Below are positions 17,695-25,714 of a stretch of DNA of 45,068 bases, in pieces. Within the stretch, counting starts at the first letter, position 1. Each line of letters starts with the position of its first letter. Both the position numbers and the translations under genes were made by a program. Below the pieces are notes generated by a model. It did not search any database, had not been told where the DNA came from, and was given only the letters and a program-made list of their open reading frames with translations. Source of the DNA: an uncultured Ruminococcus sp. (lineage in GTDB: Bacteria; Bacillota; Clostridia; Oscillospirales; Ruminococcaceae); the NCBI GenBank assembly GCA_947624255.1, contig CANQJO010000016.1, forward strand, positions 1-45,068, read 5' to 3'.

Positions 17695-18657
17695 ATGAGC
17701 ATCAAAAGTATGATCCTTGAAAATTTAAGCGGCGGAGAATTCGTTTCCGGAGCGGCACTTGCGAACTCTTTGGGAGTCAGCCGCAATGCCGTATGGAAAG
17801 CCGTAAAAGCACTCGAGTCTGAGGGATTCGTGATAGAGTCCGTTCCGGCAAAGGGATACAGGCTTTCACCTGAGAGCAACAAACTTGCTCCGGAGCTTAT
17901 CTCCTGCCGTCTGAAAAAAAACAGAGAGCGCACCATACTTGTGTATGACGAGCTCTCCTCTACCAACGACACTGCCAAGGAGCTTGTCTCACGGGGGGCA
18001 GCTCACGGAACGGCTGTGCTTGCGGAAAAACAAAACGGCGGTAAGGGCAGAATGGGACGGAGTTTCTGCTCTCCTGCCGGAGTGGGACTTTATATGAGCG
18101 TCATTGTCCACCCGAAACTTGAACTTAATGATGCATCGCTCATCACCGCCGCTGCCGCCGTGGTTACAGCTCAGGCTGTTGAGGAGGTCTGCTCATGTGA
18201 TGTGAAGATAAAGTGGGTGAACGATCTGTTCCTGAACGGAAAAAAAATATGCGGAATACTCACAGAGGCATCACTCGGTCTGGAGATGAAGTCGCTCGAC
18301 TGTGCGGTCATCGGCATAGGGATAAACGTCCGCAGCGGTGAGAGTTTCCCTGACGAATTAAAGGACATCGTCACCTCTATAGAGGGCGAAACCGGCAAAA
18401 AAACAGACAGGAACGTCCTCTGCGCCGCCGTACTTGACGGACTGGAGAACATTCCCGAAATAATAGAGAACCGTTCATTTCTTGAGGAGTACCGCCACAG
18501 GGAGATGCTCACCGGAAATCATGTAACTGCGCAGGTAGGCAGAGAGAGGTTTTCCGGAATTGCCGCAGGCGTAGACGACAATGCAAGCCTGCTGCTGAAA
18601 ATGCCTGACGGCGAGATACGTCACATATCCTCCGGAGAGGCACACATAGTCCGCTGA
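17695..18657 (+). CDS. birA: Bifunctional biotin-protein ligase / biotin operon repressor BirA
   Basis: BirA makes biotinyl-AMP and transfers biotin to the lysine of carboxyl-carrier proteins. With its N-terminal winged helix it can also repress biotin genes. The 320-aa product has the winged HTH (about residues 5-60, with SRNAVWKAV), the catalytic loop GGKGRMGRSF (near 114-123), KWVNDLFLNGKKICGIL (near 178) and the small C-terminal SH3-like domain (about 270-318). Start and length are normal. It follows the triplicated junction, its initiation bases are those repeated after each unit, and it is the last gene before a terminator. Confidence 0.93.
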   Translation: MSIKSMILENLSGGEFVSGAALANSLGVSRNAVWKAVKALESEGFVIESVPAKGYRLSPESNKLAPELISCRLKKNRERTILVYDELSSTNDTAKELVSRGAAHGTAVLAEKQNGGKGRMGRSFCSPAGVGLYMSVIVHPKLELNDASLITAAAAVVTAQAVEEVCSCDVKIKWVNDLFLNGKKICGILTEASLGLEMKSLDCAVIGIGINVRSGESFPDELKDIVTSIEGETGKKTDRNVLCAAVLDGLENIPEIIENRSFLEEYRHREMLTGNHVTAQVGRERFSGIAAGVDDNASLLLKMPDGEIRHISSGEAHIVR

Positions 18658-18666
18658 TACAGCAAT

Positions 18667-18706
18667 GCCCGAAGCACGTCAACTGTGCCTCGGGCGTTTT
18701 GTTTTG
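18667..18706 (+). terminator. Terminator of the ATPase-birA operon
   Basis: A GC-rich stem (GCCCGA-GCAC with GTGC-TCGGGC, one bulge per arm) is followed by GTTTTGTTTT. It overlaps the last codons of the convergent gene at 18679. Confidence 0.8.
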
Positions 18707-19638
18707 AGAGCGACCGCTCTGCCGATGGAATATGCAGCGATGTCCGCAATTATTGAGGCAAGCCTCATCACCAGAACGAACAGAACGATCCTGTCGGAGT
18801 AACTGTCTCCGCTGACAAATATCATCACTCCCTCACGGATGCCTATTCCTCCGGGAGCGCCGGGGGTGATGAATCCCACTATCCACGCAAACATATACGC
18901 ACCTGTGAAAGATATAAGCTCTGACAGGGGGCAGGAGTCTCCGAGAACAAGGTGCAGGCAGGTAAAGTAGGAAACGGCAAGCAATGCGTTGTGCAGCACG
19001 TAGTAGAAAATTCCCACGGCAAGCCCACGCCGCCTTTCCGGAGCGAACGCCTTTGAATACCGTGAAAGGTACTCTTTCAGCCTGTCACGGAACTTCCACC
19101 ATAAAAGTCCGAGCAGTGCAGCTGCAATGATGATGCCGACAACTCCTATGATGATGAAATTCCTGCCGTATTTTACAAGCAGAGAGGCGATCTGCCCTCC
19201 CAAAAAAGCGACTGAGAATATCCCCGTCCAGAAGACGCAGAACAGCACCTCCATGACTGTGGAGCAGGCAACGTCCACATGACTGATGTGAAGGTCGAAT
19301 GCGAGTTTGTTCCGCCCCACGTACTGGAAAACGTTTCCGGGGAGGTATTTATAAATATTTGACTGCGTGTAGACTGCCATTGCCGGAGGATACGTCACTC
19401 TGATACCCGAAAGCGAGCGAATGAACATCATCCACGGTATACATGATATGACGATCACTGCCGTCTGTATTATCACCGCCGTAACAAGAGCCGTTATAAT
19501 TCTGCCGGAGCGAAAATCTGCAAGGCGGATATCCATATCCATGACTTTTTTCACGATATAGACAGCCACAAGCACCATTATGACAGAGCCTATCAACTTC
19601 GGCAGCTTTTTGAAAAGCCGTTTTTTCAGGTCGTTCAT
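18679..19638 (-). CDS. UPF0104 / LPG-synthase transmembrane-domain family protein
   Basis: This 319-aa integral membrane protein has about eight hydrophobic helices. The motif GFITPGAPGGIGIREG near residue 262 is typical of the lysylphosphatidylglycerol synthase transmembrane/UPF0104 (AglD-like) family. It lacks the soluble aminoacyl-transfer domain of MprF, so it is not an LPG synthase by itself. Its start overlaps the stop of the GT2 gene by four bases (ATGA), so both are translated from one mRNA. The pairing suggests a lipid-linked glycan step, with the membrane protein as a possible flippase or accessory (inference). Confidence 0.82.
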   Translation of the reverse strand: MNDLKKRLFKKLPKLIGSVIMVLVAVYIVKKVMDMDIRLADFRSGRIITALVTAVIIQTAVIVISCIPWMMFIRSLSGIRVTYPPAMAVYTQSNIYKYLPGNVFQYVGRNKLAFDLHISHVDVACSTVMEVLFCVFWTGIFSVAFLGGQIASLLVKYGRNFIIIGVVGIIIAAALLGLLWWKFRDRLKEYLSRYSKAFAPERRRGLAVGIFYYVLHNALLAVSYFTCLHLVLGDSCPLSELISFTGAYMFAWIVGFITPGAPGGIGIREGVMIFVSGDSYSDRIVLFVLVMRLASIIADIAAYSIGRAVALKTKRPRHS

Positions 19639-20591
19639 TTATTCTCCTTATCTGGAGCACATTCCATTTTGCGCACTCTGTACTGAACGTCCTCCAGTAT
19701 TTTTCTGTTAGCGGCGATAGTATCTCCGAGCAGACCGATAGTGATCGTCTGGAAACCCATCATAATGAAAATAGCTGTGAGGATAAGCGACTGCACGTGT
19801 CCGCTGCCCTCGCCCGTTCCCAAGAGTATGAGGAATCTTACTCCGAGAGCAGCACCTATCAGCATCAGGATCATGCCTATCATCAGGAAGAATTTCAGAG
19901 GCTTGTACATCACGAAAGAACGTGTAATGACTGTCGAGGAGCGTTTCATATACCGCCACATATTGGAAAACAGGCGTGAGGGGCGTGTTTCGGGGTTAGT
20001 CCTTATGGGAACAGAGGTCATTGCGGTCTTGTTGTTTCCTGCCTGAATTATAGTTTCAAGAGTGTACGTATACTCATTGACAACGTTGAGCCTCAGAGCT
20101 GCCTCACGTGAGTATGCACGAAAGCCGCTCGGAGCGTCGGGAATATCAGTGCCGGAGGCAACTCTCACCACCCAGCTTCCGAGATGCTGGAATTTTTTCT
20201 TTTTCCATGAGAAGTGCTCGGTTTGGTCGATAGGACGCTCCCCGATAACGATATCCGCTTTTTCGTCAAGAATGGGACGGACGATCTTTTCGATATCCTC
20301 GCCGCAGTATTGATTATCGGCATCTGTATTGACGATAATGTCAGCTCCGAGGTGGAGACAGGCATCAATACCTGCCATAAATCCTTTCGCAAGTCCCTTG
20401 TTTCTGCGGAATGAAATAATATGATGAAATCCCAGTTCACGGGCTTTTGCAACGGTATTGTCGCTGCTGCCGTCGTTTATTATTAGATACTCTATCTCGT
20501 CTATGCCGTCTATGTGGCGTGGGAGGTCGTTATAGGCAAGTTCAAGAGTTTCCTCCTCGTTATAGCAGGGTATCTGGATAATCAGTTTCAT
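19635..20591 (-). CDS. Family 2 glycosyltransferase, polyprenyl-phosphate glycosyltransferase type
   Basis: This 318-aa protein has a GT2 (GT-A fold) catalytic domain (1-230), starting IIQIPCYNEEETL. The nucleotide-binding segment is LIINDGSSDNT, the metal-binding motif is NTDADNQY near residue 90, and there is a DAPSGFRAY segment. Two C-terminal membrane helices follow (about 232-255 and 265-288), as in GtrB/DPM1-like enzymes that load a sugar onto a polyprenyl phosphate. AGGTGG precedes the start. It is first in a two-gene operon with the UPF0104 protein. The sugar and final product (teichoic acid, wall glycan or glycoprotein) are not evident. Confidence 0.88.
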   Translation of the reverse strand: MKLIIQIPCYNEEETLELAYNDLPRHIDGIDEIEYLIINDGSSDNTVAKARELGFHHIISFRRNKGLAKGFMAGIDACLHLGADIIVNTDADNQYCGEDIEKIVRPILDEKADIVIGERPIDQTEHFSWKKKKFQHLGSWVVRVASGTDIPDAPSGFRAYSREAALRLNVVNEYTYTLETIIQAGNNKTAMTSVPIRTNPETRPSRLFSNMWRYMKRSSTVITRSFVMYKPLKFFLMIGMILMLIGAALGVRFLILLGTGEGSGHVQSLILTAIFIMMGFQTITIGLLGDTIAANRKILEDVQYRVRKMECAPDKENK

Positions 20592-20635
20592 ATAATATCC
20601 ACCTTTACAATTATTTTGAATTTATCCCATACATT

Positions 20636-20664
20636 ATATTACATCATTTTACGAGCCGTGTCAA
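20636..20664 (-). promoter_or_regulatory. Sigma-A promoter of the GT2 operon
   Basis: On the minus strand TTGACA, a 17-base spacer and TAATAT lie about 45 bases before the GT2 start; an overlapping TATAAT sits 3 bases further on. Confidence 0.65.
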
Positions 20665-20701
20665 GAGGAAACGCAATTTTGAAATTTTTATATTTTCCCC
20701 C

Positions 20702-20730
20702 TTGACAAATCGGAAATTATGGTGTATAAT
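20702..20730 (+). promoter_or_regulatory. Perfect-consensus sigma-A promoter of ylxM-ffh-rpsP-khpA
   Basis: TTGACA, a 17-base spacer and TATAAT match the consensus exactly, as expected for translation and secretion genes. The leader is about 35 bases. Confidence 0.85.
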
Positions 20731-20771
20731 GTGTAAAGTAGTTTTGCATTACACCTACAGGAGTCCTCTGT

Positions 20772-21107
20772 ATGCCGAAAAAACTTGAATTTGTTATGCT
20801 GCTTGACTGCTACGGCGATCTCCTCACAGAGCATCAGAAAAATATCATGGAGCTGTATTACTGCGAGGATCTCTCCCTTGCGGAGATCGGTGAGCCTCTC
20901 GGCATCACACGTCAGGCTGTCCGCAGTCTTATAAAACGCACTGAGGAGATCCTCCTCAACTATGAGGATAAGCTCCGTTTTGCCAAACGGCTGAGTGATA
21001 TCCGTTCCTGTCTGGTCAGAATGGAATCAACTGCCGAAAATATCTCCGATACAAACACAAAAGAAGATATACTCCGGGAGCTCCTCAACGTCCGTGAGCT
21101 TCTGTGA
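20772..21107 (+). CDS. ylxM: YlxM-family SRP-associated HTH protein (UPF0122)
   Basis: This 111-aa protein resembles sigma factor region 4: an N-terminal helical segment and a helix-turn-helix (about residues 30-60, SLAEIGEPLGITRQAVRSLIKR). YlxM proteins are encoded next to ffh in Firmicutes and, in streptococci, have been reported to modulate SRP activity. CAGGAG precedes the ATG, and the ffh start follows 18 bases after the stop. The gene heads the operon under a very strong promoter. Confidence 0.88.
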   Translation: MPKKLEFVMLLDCYGDLLTEHQKNIMELYYCEDLSLAEIGEPLGITRQAVRSLIKRTEEILLNYEDKLRFAKRLSDIRSCLVRMESTAENISDTNTKEDILRELLNVRELL

Positions 21108-21125
21108 TCCAAAGGAGGTCTGTTC

Positions 21126-22511
21126 ATGGCTTTTGAAGGTCTTTCCGAAAAACTTAACAACGTTTTCAAAAAACTGAAATCACGAGGCAAGCTCACAGAA
21201 AATGATGTCAAGGAGGCTATGCGTGAGGTGCGCCTTGCACTGCTTGAGGCTGATGTCAGCTATAAGGTGGTCAAGGATTTCGTTAAAAAGGTCACCGAGC
21301 GTGCAGTCGGCGAGGAGGTACTCACCAGCCTTACTCCCGGTCAGCAGGTCATAAAGATCGTCAACGAAGAGCTGTGTACTCTCATGGGCAGCAGCAATGC
21401 CCGTATAAATATGGCTTCAAAGCCGCCTACTGTTATCATGATGTGCGGACTTCAGGGCTCAGGTAAAACCACTCATGCGGCAAAGCTTGCAAAGCATCTG
21501 AAAAAAGAGGGACACCGTCCGCTGCTTGCAGCCTGCGATATCTACCGCCCTGCGGCTATAAATCAGCTTCAGGTCGTGGGACAGAAGGCTGATGTAAAGG
21601 TCTTTGAAATGGGACAGATAGATCCCGTTATAATTGCAAAACAGGCGCTTTCTTTCGCTAAGGATCACGGTCACGATATACTCATCATTGACACCGCCGG
21701 ACGTCTTCATATTGATGAGGCTCTTATGGAGGAGCTTGTCAATATAAAGGAGGTCACTCAGCCGAGCGAGATAATGCTCGTTGTGGACGCTATGACCGGT
21801 CAGGATGCCGTCAACGTTGCAAAAGCCTTTGATGATGCTGTCGGCATCACCGGAGTGCTTATGTCAAAGCTTGACTCCGATACAAGAGGCGGTGCGGCAC
21901 TCTCTGTTCTTGCGGTAACAGGCAAGCCTATCAAATTTGTGGGAATGGGCGAAAAACTCGATGATTTTGAACAGTTCCACCCTGAGCGTATGGCTTCAAG
22001 AATACTCGGCATGGGAGATGTTCTCACCCTTATAGAGCGTGCAGAAAATGTCATGTCGCAGAAAGAGGCTGAAAAACTCACAAAAAAATTCAAGGAGAAT
22101 ACTTTCGATATGAATGACCTCCTTGACCAGATGAGACAGATACGCAAGCTCGGCTCTATGAAAAATATCGTGGGAATGATACCCGGTATCGGCTCTAAAA
22201 TAAGGGAGGCTGATATTGATGAATCACAGATCGGCAGGGTCGAAGCGATCATCACCTCGATGACAAATAAAGAGCGTGAAAAGCCCTCGATCATAAATTC
22301 CTCCCGAAAAAAGCGCATCGCCAAAGGCTCGGGCACAAAGGTGGAGGACGTGAACAGGCTGCTGAGACAATTCGATCAGATGCAGCAGATGATGAAGCAG
22401 TTCACAGGAAAAAACAGCAAAATGTCACTGCGCAAGGCAAGAAAACAGCTTGCAGGAATGAACTTCGACAAGATGTCCGGTATGGGCGGAGGAAATCTCC
22501 CTCAGATATAA
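21126..22511 (+). CDS. ffh: Signal recognition particle GTPase Ffh (SRP54)
   Basis: Ffh binds signal sequences of nascent chains and, with the SRP RNA and FtsY, delivers ribosomes to the Sec translocon. The 461-aa product has the N domain (1-95), the G domain with GLQGSGKTT (near 107), DTAGR (near 190) and SKLDSDTRGG (near 247), and the methionine-rich M domain (about 300-455). A perfect AAAGGAGGT ribosome site precedes the start. The length is normal. Confidence 0.97.
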   Translation: MAFEGLSEKLNNVFKKLKSRGKLTENDVKEAMREVRLALLEADVSYKVVKDFVKKVTERAVGEEVLTSLTPGQQVIKIVNEELCTLMGSSNARINMASKPPTVIMMCGLQGSGKTTHAAKLAKHLKKEGHRPLLAACDIYRPAAINQLQVVGQKADVKVFEMGQIDPVIIAKQALSFAKDHGHDILIIDTAGRLHIDEALMEELVNIKEVTQPSEIMLVVDAMTGQDAVNVAKAFDDAVGITGVLMSKLDSDTRGGAALSVLAVTGKPIKFVGMGEKLDDFEQFHPERMASRILGMGDVLTLIERAENVMSQKEAEKLTKKFKENTFDMNDLLDQMRQIRKLGSMKNIVGMIPGIGSKIREADIDESQIGRVEAIITSMTNKEREKPSIINSSRKKRIAKGSGTKVEDVNRLLRQFDQMQQMMKQFTGKNSKMSLRKARKQLAGMNFDKMSGMGGGNLPQI

Positions 22512-22576
22512 CGGAACACGCTTTCAATGCGGTCTCCCGCCGCTTGATATACATTTGATCCATGGAGGTGAATAAA

Positions 22577-22819
22577 ATGGCAGTTAAGATCAGACTGAGA
22601 AGAATGGGTGCTAAGAAAGCTCCTTTCTACCGTATAGTCGTTGCTGATTCAAGATCTCCCAGAGATGGAAGATTCGTTGAGGAGTTGGGTTACTATGATC
22701 CCACTAAGAATCCTTCTGTTATCAAGATCGACGCTGAAAAGGCAAAGGACTGGATCGCTAAGGGCGCACAGCCTACCGATACTGTAAAGTCTATCCTCAA
22801 GATCGAGGGTGTGCTTTGA
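22577..22819 (+). CDS. rpsP: 30S ribosomal protein S16
   Basis: This 80-aa protein starts [11 protein letters not shown] and has the conserved [14 protein letters not shown] and [10 protein letters not shown] segments of bS16. An in-frame ATG exists 15 bases upstream, but GGAGGTG lies between the two, so the start at 22577 is right. It sits between ffh and khpA in the usual Firmicute order. Confidence 0.96.
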   Translation: MAVKIRLRRMGAKKAPFYRIVVADSRSPRDGRFVEELGYYDPTKNPSVIKIDAEKAKDWIAKGAQPTDTVKSILKIEGVL

Positions 22820-22876
22820 AAAAAGAAAAAGGCTCATACAGACCGCTCTGTATAAACAGCCTATGGAGGTATTTCT

Positions 22877-23110
22877 ATGAAGGATCTGCTTTATGCAATT
22901 GCAGCCGGTCTTGTAGAGGATAAGTCCGCTATCTCTATCACTGAGGACGAACCCGATGAGGAGGGCGTTATCGTTTTCCACCTCACCGTAGCTCCCGATG
23001 ATATGGGCAGAGTTATCGGCAAACAAGGCAGGATCGCAAAAGCTCTCCGCACCATTATGCGTGCCGGAGCTGCTAAAAGAGACCTTAAGGTTTCTGTTAC
23101 TATTGAATAA
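22877..23110 (+). CDS. khpA: KH-domain RNA-binding protein KhpA
   Basis: This 77-aa protein is a single KH domain with the GxxG loop in GRVIGKQGRIAKALR (near residues 46-60). KhpA (YlqC) forms a complex with KhpB/Jag, binds RNA and affects cell elongation in other Firmicutes. GGAGG precedes the ATG. The order rpsP-khpA is conserved, but rimM, trmD and rplS, which commonly follow, are absent, and a terminator closes the operon here. Confidence 0.93.
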   Translation: MKDLLYAIAAGLVEDKSAISITEDEPDEEGVIVFHLTVAPDDMGRVIGKQGRIAKALRTIMRAGAAKRDLKVSVTIE

Positions 23111-23195
23111 GAGCTTGTACACATAGAACGCATTATGAGGAGATCCCGGTTATTTCCGTGATTTGCTGAAATGTGTGTGAATGGTTCTGAAAACA

Positions 23196-23231
23196 TTCTC
23201 CCTGCCGCTTTTACGGAGGGAGAAATTTTTA
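23196..23231 (+). terminator. Terminator of the ffh-rpsP-khpA operon
   Basis: A stem (23196-23207 with 23214-23224, one bulge) is followed by T5. It lies about 86 bases after khpA and argues against reading the next gene from an upstream ATG at 23171. Confidence 0.75.
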
Positions 23232-23326
23232 CCCTGCATTATACCTCTGAAACTCTTTCATCAAAAATTACTACGGCACTCTCCGCACGAGCCTTGTGCG
23301 GCAGTGTCATAGATTCGGAGTCGATC

Positions 23327-25138
23327 ATGAAGAATTTTTTTCGCTCTATGAAGGACTACGCCGTTGCTTTTCCTAAAGTTCTTCTGTTCGAGCTTTCATA
23401 CAAACTGATACTTATTGCTATCGGAGCTCCGATTATAATGGTGCTTTTGAGGATAACGGCAAAGGTTTCCGGTGTGGGATATGTCTCTGACGAGAGCCTG
23501 CTTGTGTATCTGCACGATCCTCTGACGCTTATCGTATTCATCATAGTTCTTTTCTGTGTGGGATTTTTCACTTTTGTGGAGCTTTCAAGCCTTGCTGCCT
23601 GCTTTTCCTTTTACAGCCTGCATCAACGCATCTCTGTGGGAGATATGCTGCGCATCGGGCTGAAATGTTTCGCAAAGGCGTTCAGAAGCTCAGGTATACT
23701 CAAATTCCTCGGATTCATGGTTTGTATGCCGCTTGCCGAATTTACACTCTCTTCGGGAATTTTCTATGCACCGCTGCTGCCGATACTCCGCAGAGTTTTT
23801 GACGGTATTCACGGAGGTATCGCTGTTATTGCATATGTCCTGCTCCAGCTCGTGTTCATATTCATAATTGTCAGCCGGAGCTACAGCCTGCACTATCTTG
23901 TGCTGACCGACAAGAAATTTCCTGAGTGTGTCCGCCTCAGCCGTGAGAAGATCCACAGAAAAAAGCTCAGAACGGCATTCTCGTTCTTCCTGTGGACGTT
24001 ATTCATACTTGCAGTCATCGTCACCGCAGTGTTTGGCGTCAGCTTTCTTGTGATACTTGTGATAAAGGGATCCAGACCTGATTCAGCATTCCGGTCGGCT
24101 CTGTATGTGCTGAGGTACGCAATGAATGTTTTCACGGCGGTATCGGCATTTTTTGTCGCTCCGGCAATAATGTGCTGGCTTACGGGAAGATTTTTCGGCG
24201 ACCTTGCTCCCGATGAGGAGCTTGTACTCCCCCAAAAAAACGGAGGGAAAACGGAAAAAGCTCACAGATCGGTCGTTATCGTCAGTCTGATAGCTGCGGC
24301 ACTGCTGCTGAATACAGGTTATCTTCGTGCTCTGTACAAGGGAAATATAAGCCTGAATACCGGCGTGCTCATGCGGACGCAGATAAGCGCACATCGGGGA
24401 TATTCGTCTGTCGCTCCCGAAAATACCGTATATGCCTTTGAGGCGGCACTTGACAGCGGCGCAGACTACATTGAGCTTGATGTTCAGCTCACAGCCGACG
24501 GACTCCCCGTAGTTTTCCACGATGAAACGCTTGAACGGACAACTGACGGAAAGGGCAGGCTGAAAAATTTCACATACGATCAGCTGCAGACTTTATCGGC
24601 AGGGAGCTGGTTCAGCAGCAGTCAAGAATTTGACGATGCAAAAATAATGCTTCTTTCCGATGTTTTTGAACTTGTGGGGAGAAAAAAGCTCCTTAACATT
24701 GAGATAAAGAATATCGGCGATGTACACCTCACGGCTGAAAAGGTAGTGGAGCTGATCGACGAATATAACATTACAAGCTCGTGTTATGTTACTTCATTCT
24801 CCGGCGCAGCACTCAAAGCGGTCAAGGAGCTTGACAGCAGGATAAAGACCGCTCTTATCGTGAATATAGATGCTCCGGCAAGGTATACCTCACTCTCCTA
24901 TGTGGACGCTGTAAGCATGAATTATATTTTCGTGAACCAGAACGTTGTGAGCAACGCTCACCGTAACGGAAAGAAGATCTTCGTCTGGACTGTTGACAGG
25001 CGTGAAGATATGGAGAAAATGGTCGCTCTCGGCGTGGACAACATCATCACCGATCGCCCTGACTTAGCGGCAGAGACAATTTACTCCGACAGTGTTGGCG
25101 AAACCATATTGAAGCTGCTTGACGTACTTTTCAACTGA
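23327..25138 (+). CDS. Membrane-fused glycerophosphodiester phosphodiesterase
   Basis: This 603-aa protein combines an N-terminal membrane domain of about eight helices (residues 15-335, GPDPase_memb type) with a C-terminal GDPD domain (about 352-600). The catalytic signature is visible as SAHRGYSSVAPENT with His356 and Arg357, then IELDVQLT and the second catalytic His in VFHDETLERTTDG. GDPDs release glycerol-3-phosphate from deacylated phospholipid head groups or teichoic acids. An in-frame ATG at 23171 was rejected because a terminator lies within that extension and CGGAG precedes the ATG at 23327. The gene is followed by a terminator. Confidence 0.88.
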   Translation: MKNFFRSMKDYAVAFPKVLLFELSYKLILIAIGAPIIMVLLRITAKVSGVGYVSDESLLVYLHDPLTLIVFIIVLFCVGFFTFVELSSLAACFSFYSLHQRISVGDMLRIGLKCFAKAFRSSGILKFLGFMVCMPLAEFTLSSGIFYAPLLPILRRVFDGIHGGIAVIAYVLLQLVFIFIIVSRSYSLHYLVLTDKKFPECVRLSREKIHRKKLRTAFSFFLWTLFILAVIVTAVFGVSFLVILVIKGSRPDSAFRSALYVLRYAMNVFTAVSAFFVAPAIMCWLTGRFFGDLAPDEELVLPQKNGGKTEKAHRSVVIVSLIAAALLLNTGYLRALYKGNISLNTGVLMRTQISAHRGYSSVAPENTVYAFEAALDSGADYIELDVQLTADGLPVVFHDETLERTTDGKGRLKNFTYDQLQTLSAGSWFSSSQEFDDAKIMLLSDVFELVGRKKLLNIEIKNIGDVHLTAEKVVELIDEYNITSSCYVTSFSGAALKAVKELDSRIKTALIVNIDAPARYTSLSYVDAVSMNYIFVNQNVVSNAHRNGKKIFVWTVDRREDMEKMVALGVDNIITDRPDLAAETIYSDSVGETILKLLDVLFN

Positions 25139-25167
25139 TCGTTAATGCTCCTCAAAGCTAAAAAAAT

Positions 25168-25209
25168 ATCCCCGTGCAGACCGTGAGTTGTCTGTCCGGG
25201 GATTTTTTA
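25168..25209. terminator. Bidirectional terminator between the GDPD gene and rpsT
   Basis: An outer stem ATCCCCG/CGGGGAT (25168-25174 with 25197-25203) has an inner GCAGAC/GTCTGT stem. It is flanked by an A-rich run on the left and T6 on the right. Confidence 0.85.
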
Positions 25210-25216
25210 TATCTGA

Positions 25217-25477
25217 TTAGCCTGCGGCATTGAGTTTTTTGGCAAGCTGTGACTTCTTTCTTGCAGCCTTGTTCTTGTGCATAAGACCTTTTGCACAAGC
25301 CTGATCCACTCTTTTTATTGCAGCCTTTACGACCTCTGCCCTATCGGCAGCACCGTTAACACAGGCAGCATCAGCCTTCTTGAGAACTGTCTTCAGGTTG
25401 GATCTTCTTGCCTTATTAGCAGCAGCCTTTGTGGCATTTACCTTGACTCTCTTCTTTGCAGATTTGATATTTGGCAT
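25217..25477 (-). CDS. rpsT: 30S ribosomal protein S20
   Basis: This 86-aa highly basic protein starts MPNIKSAKKRVKVN and has the bS20 pattern (ANKARRSNLKT, HKNKAARKKSQLAK). A perfect AAGGAGGTG lies 8 bases before the ATG at 25477, so the longer open frame from 25531 is not used. It stands alone with its own promoter and a leader of about 130 bases, in which autoregulation is possible. Confidence 0.96.
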   Translation of the reverse strand: MPNIKSAKKRVKVNATKAAANKARRSNLKTVLKKADAACVNGAADRAEVVKAAIKRVDQACAKGLMHKNKAARKKSQLAKKLNAAG

Positions 25478-25615
25478 TTTATTACACCTCCTTGAAACGG
25501 CTCGCCGAGAATATTCTCCTCCGCCGTACAAATAATAGCGTTAAACGCATAGACAGATGCAACGCACATCTGCCCGGGAGCTGATCGCACAGCATCCCAT
25601 ACTGAGACAATAATA

Positions 25616-25644
25616 ATTATATCATTTTCTGAGAAATTTTTCAA
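25616..25644 (-). promoter_or_regulatory. Sigma-A promoter of rpsT
   Basis: On the minus strand TTGAAA, a 17-base spacer and TATAAT give a leader of about 130 bases before rpsT. Confidence 0.75.
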
Positions 25645-25714
25645 TTGTCAGATGTGAAAATTATCAATAAATTTTGCCTGATTTATATAGCATTTTGCAC
25701 AAAGGAGCTTATTT

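Larger units (their letters stand above)
17092..17757 (+). repeat. Triplicated 222-bp ATPase-birA junction
   Basis: Three head-to-tail units of exactly 222 bases (17092-17313, 17314-17535, 17536-17757). Each runs from the CTTG inside the last 52 codons of the ATPase gene to the point in birA codon 22 where CTTG recurs at 17758. The unit equals 74 codons, so frames are kept. Adjacent copies differ by only about four bases, three of the changes being missense plus one TAA to TAG change. A CTTG microhomology at both breakpoints suggests slippage or template switching. Confidence 0.95.

Noticed and set aside
23171..23326. N-terminal extension of the glycerophosphodiesterase
   Set aside because: The segment contains the terminator of the previous operon, and a better start lies at 23327.
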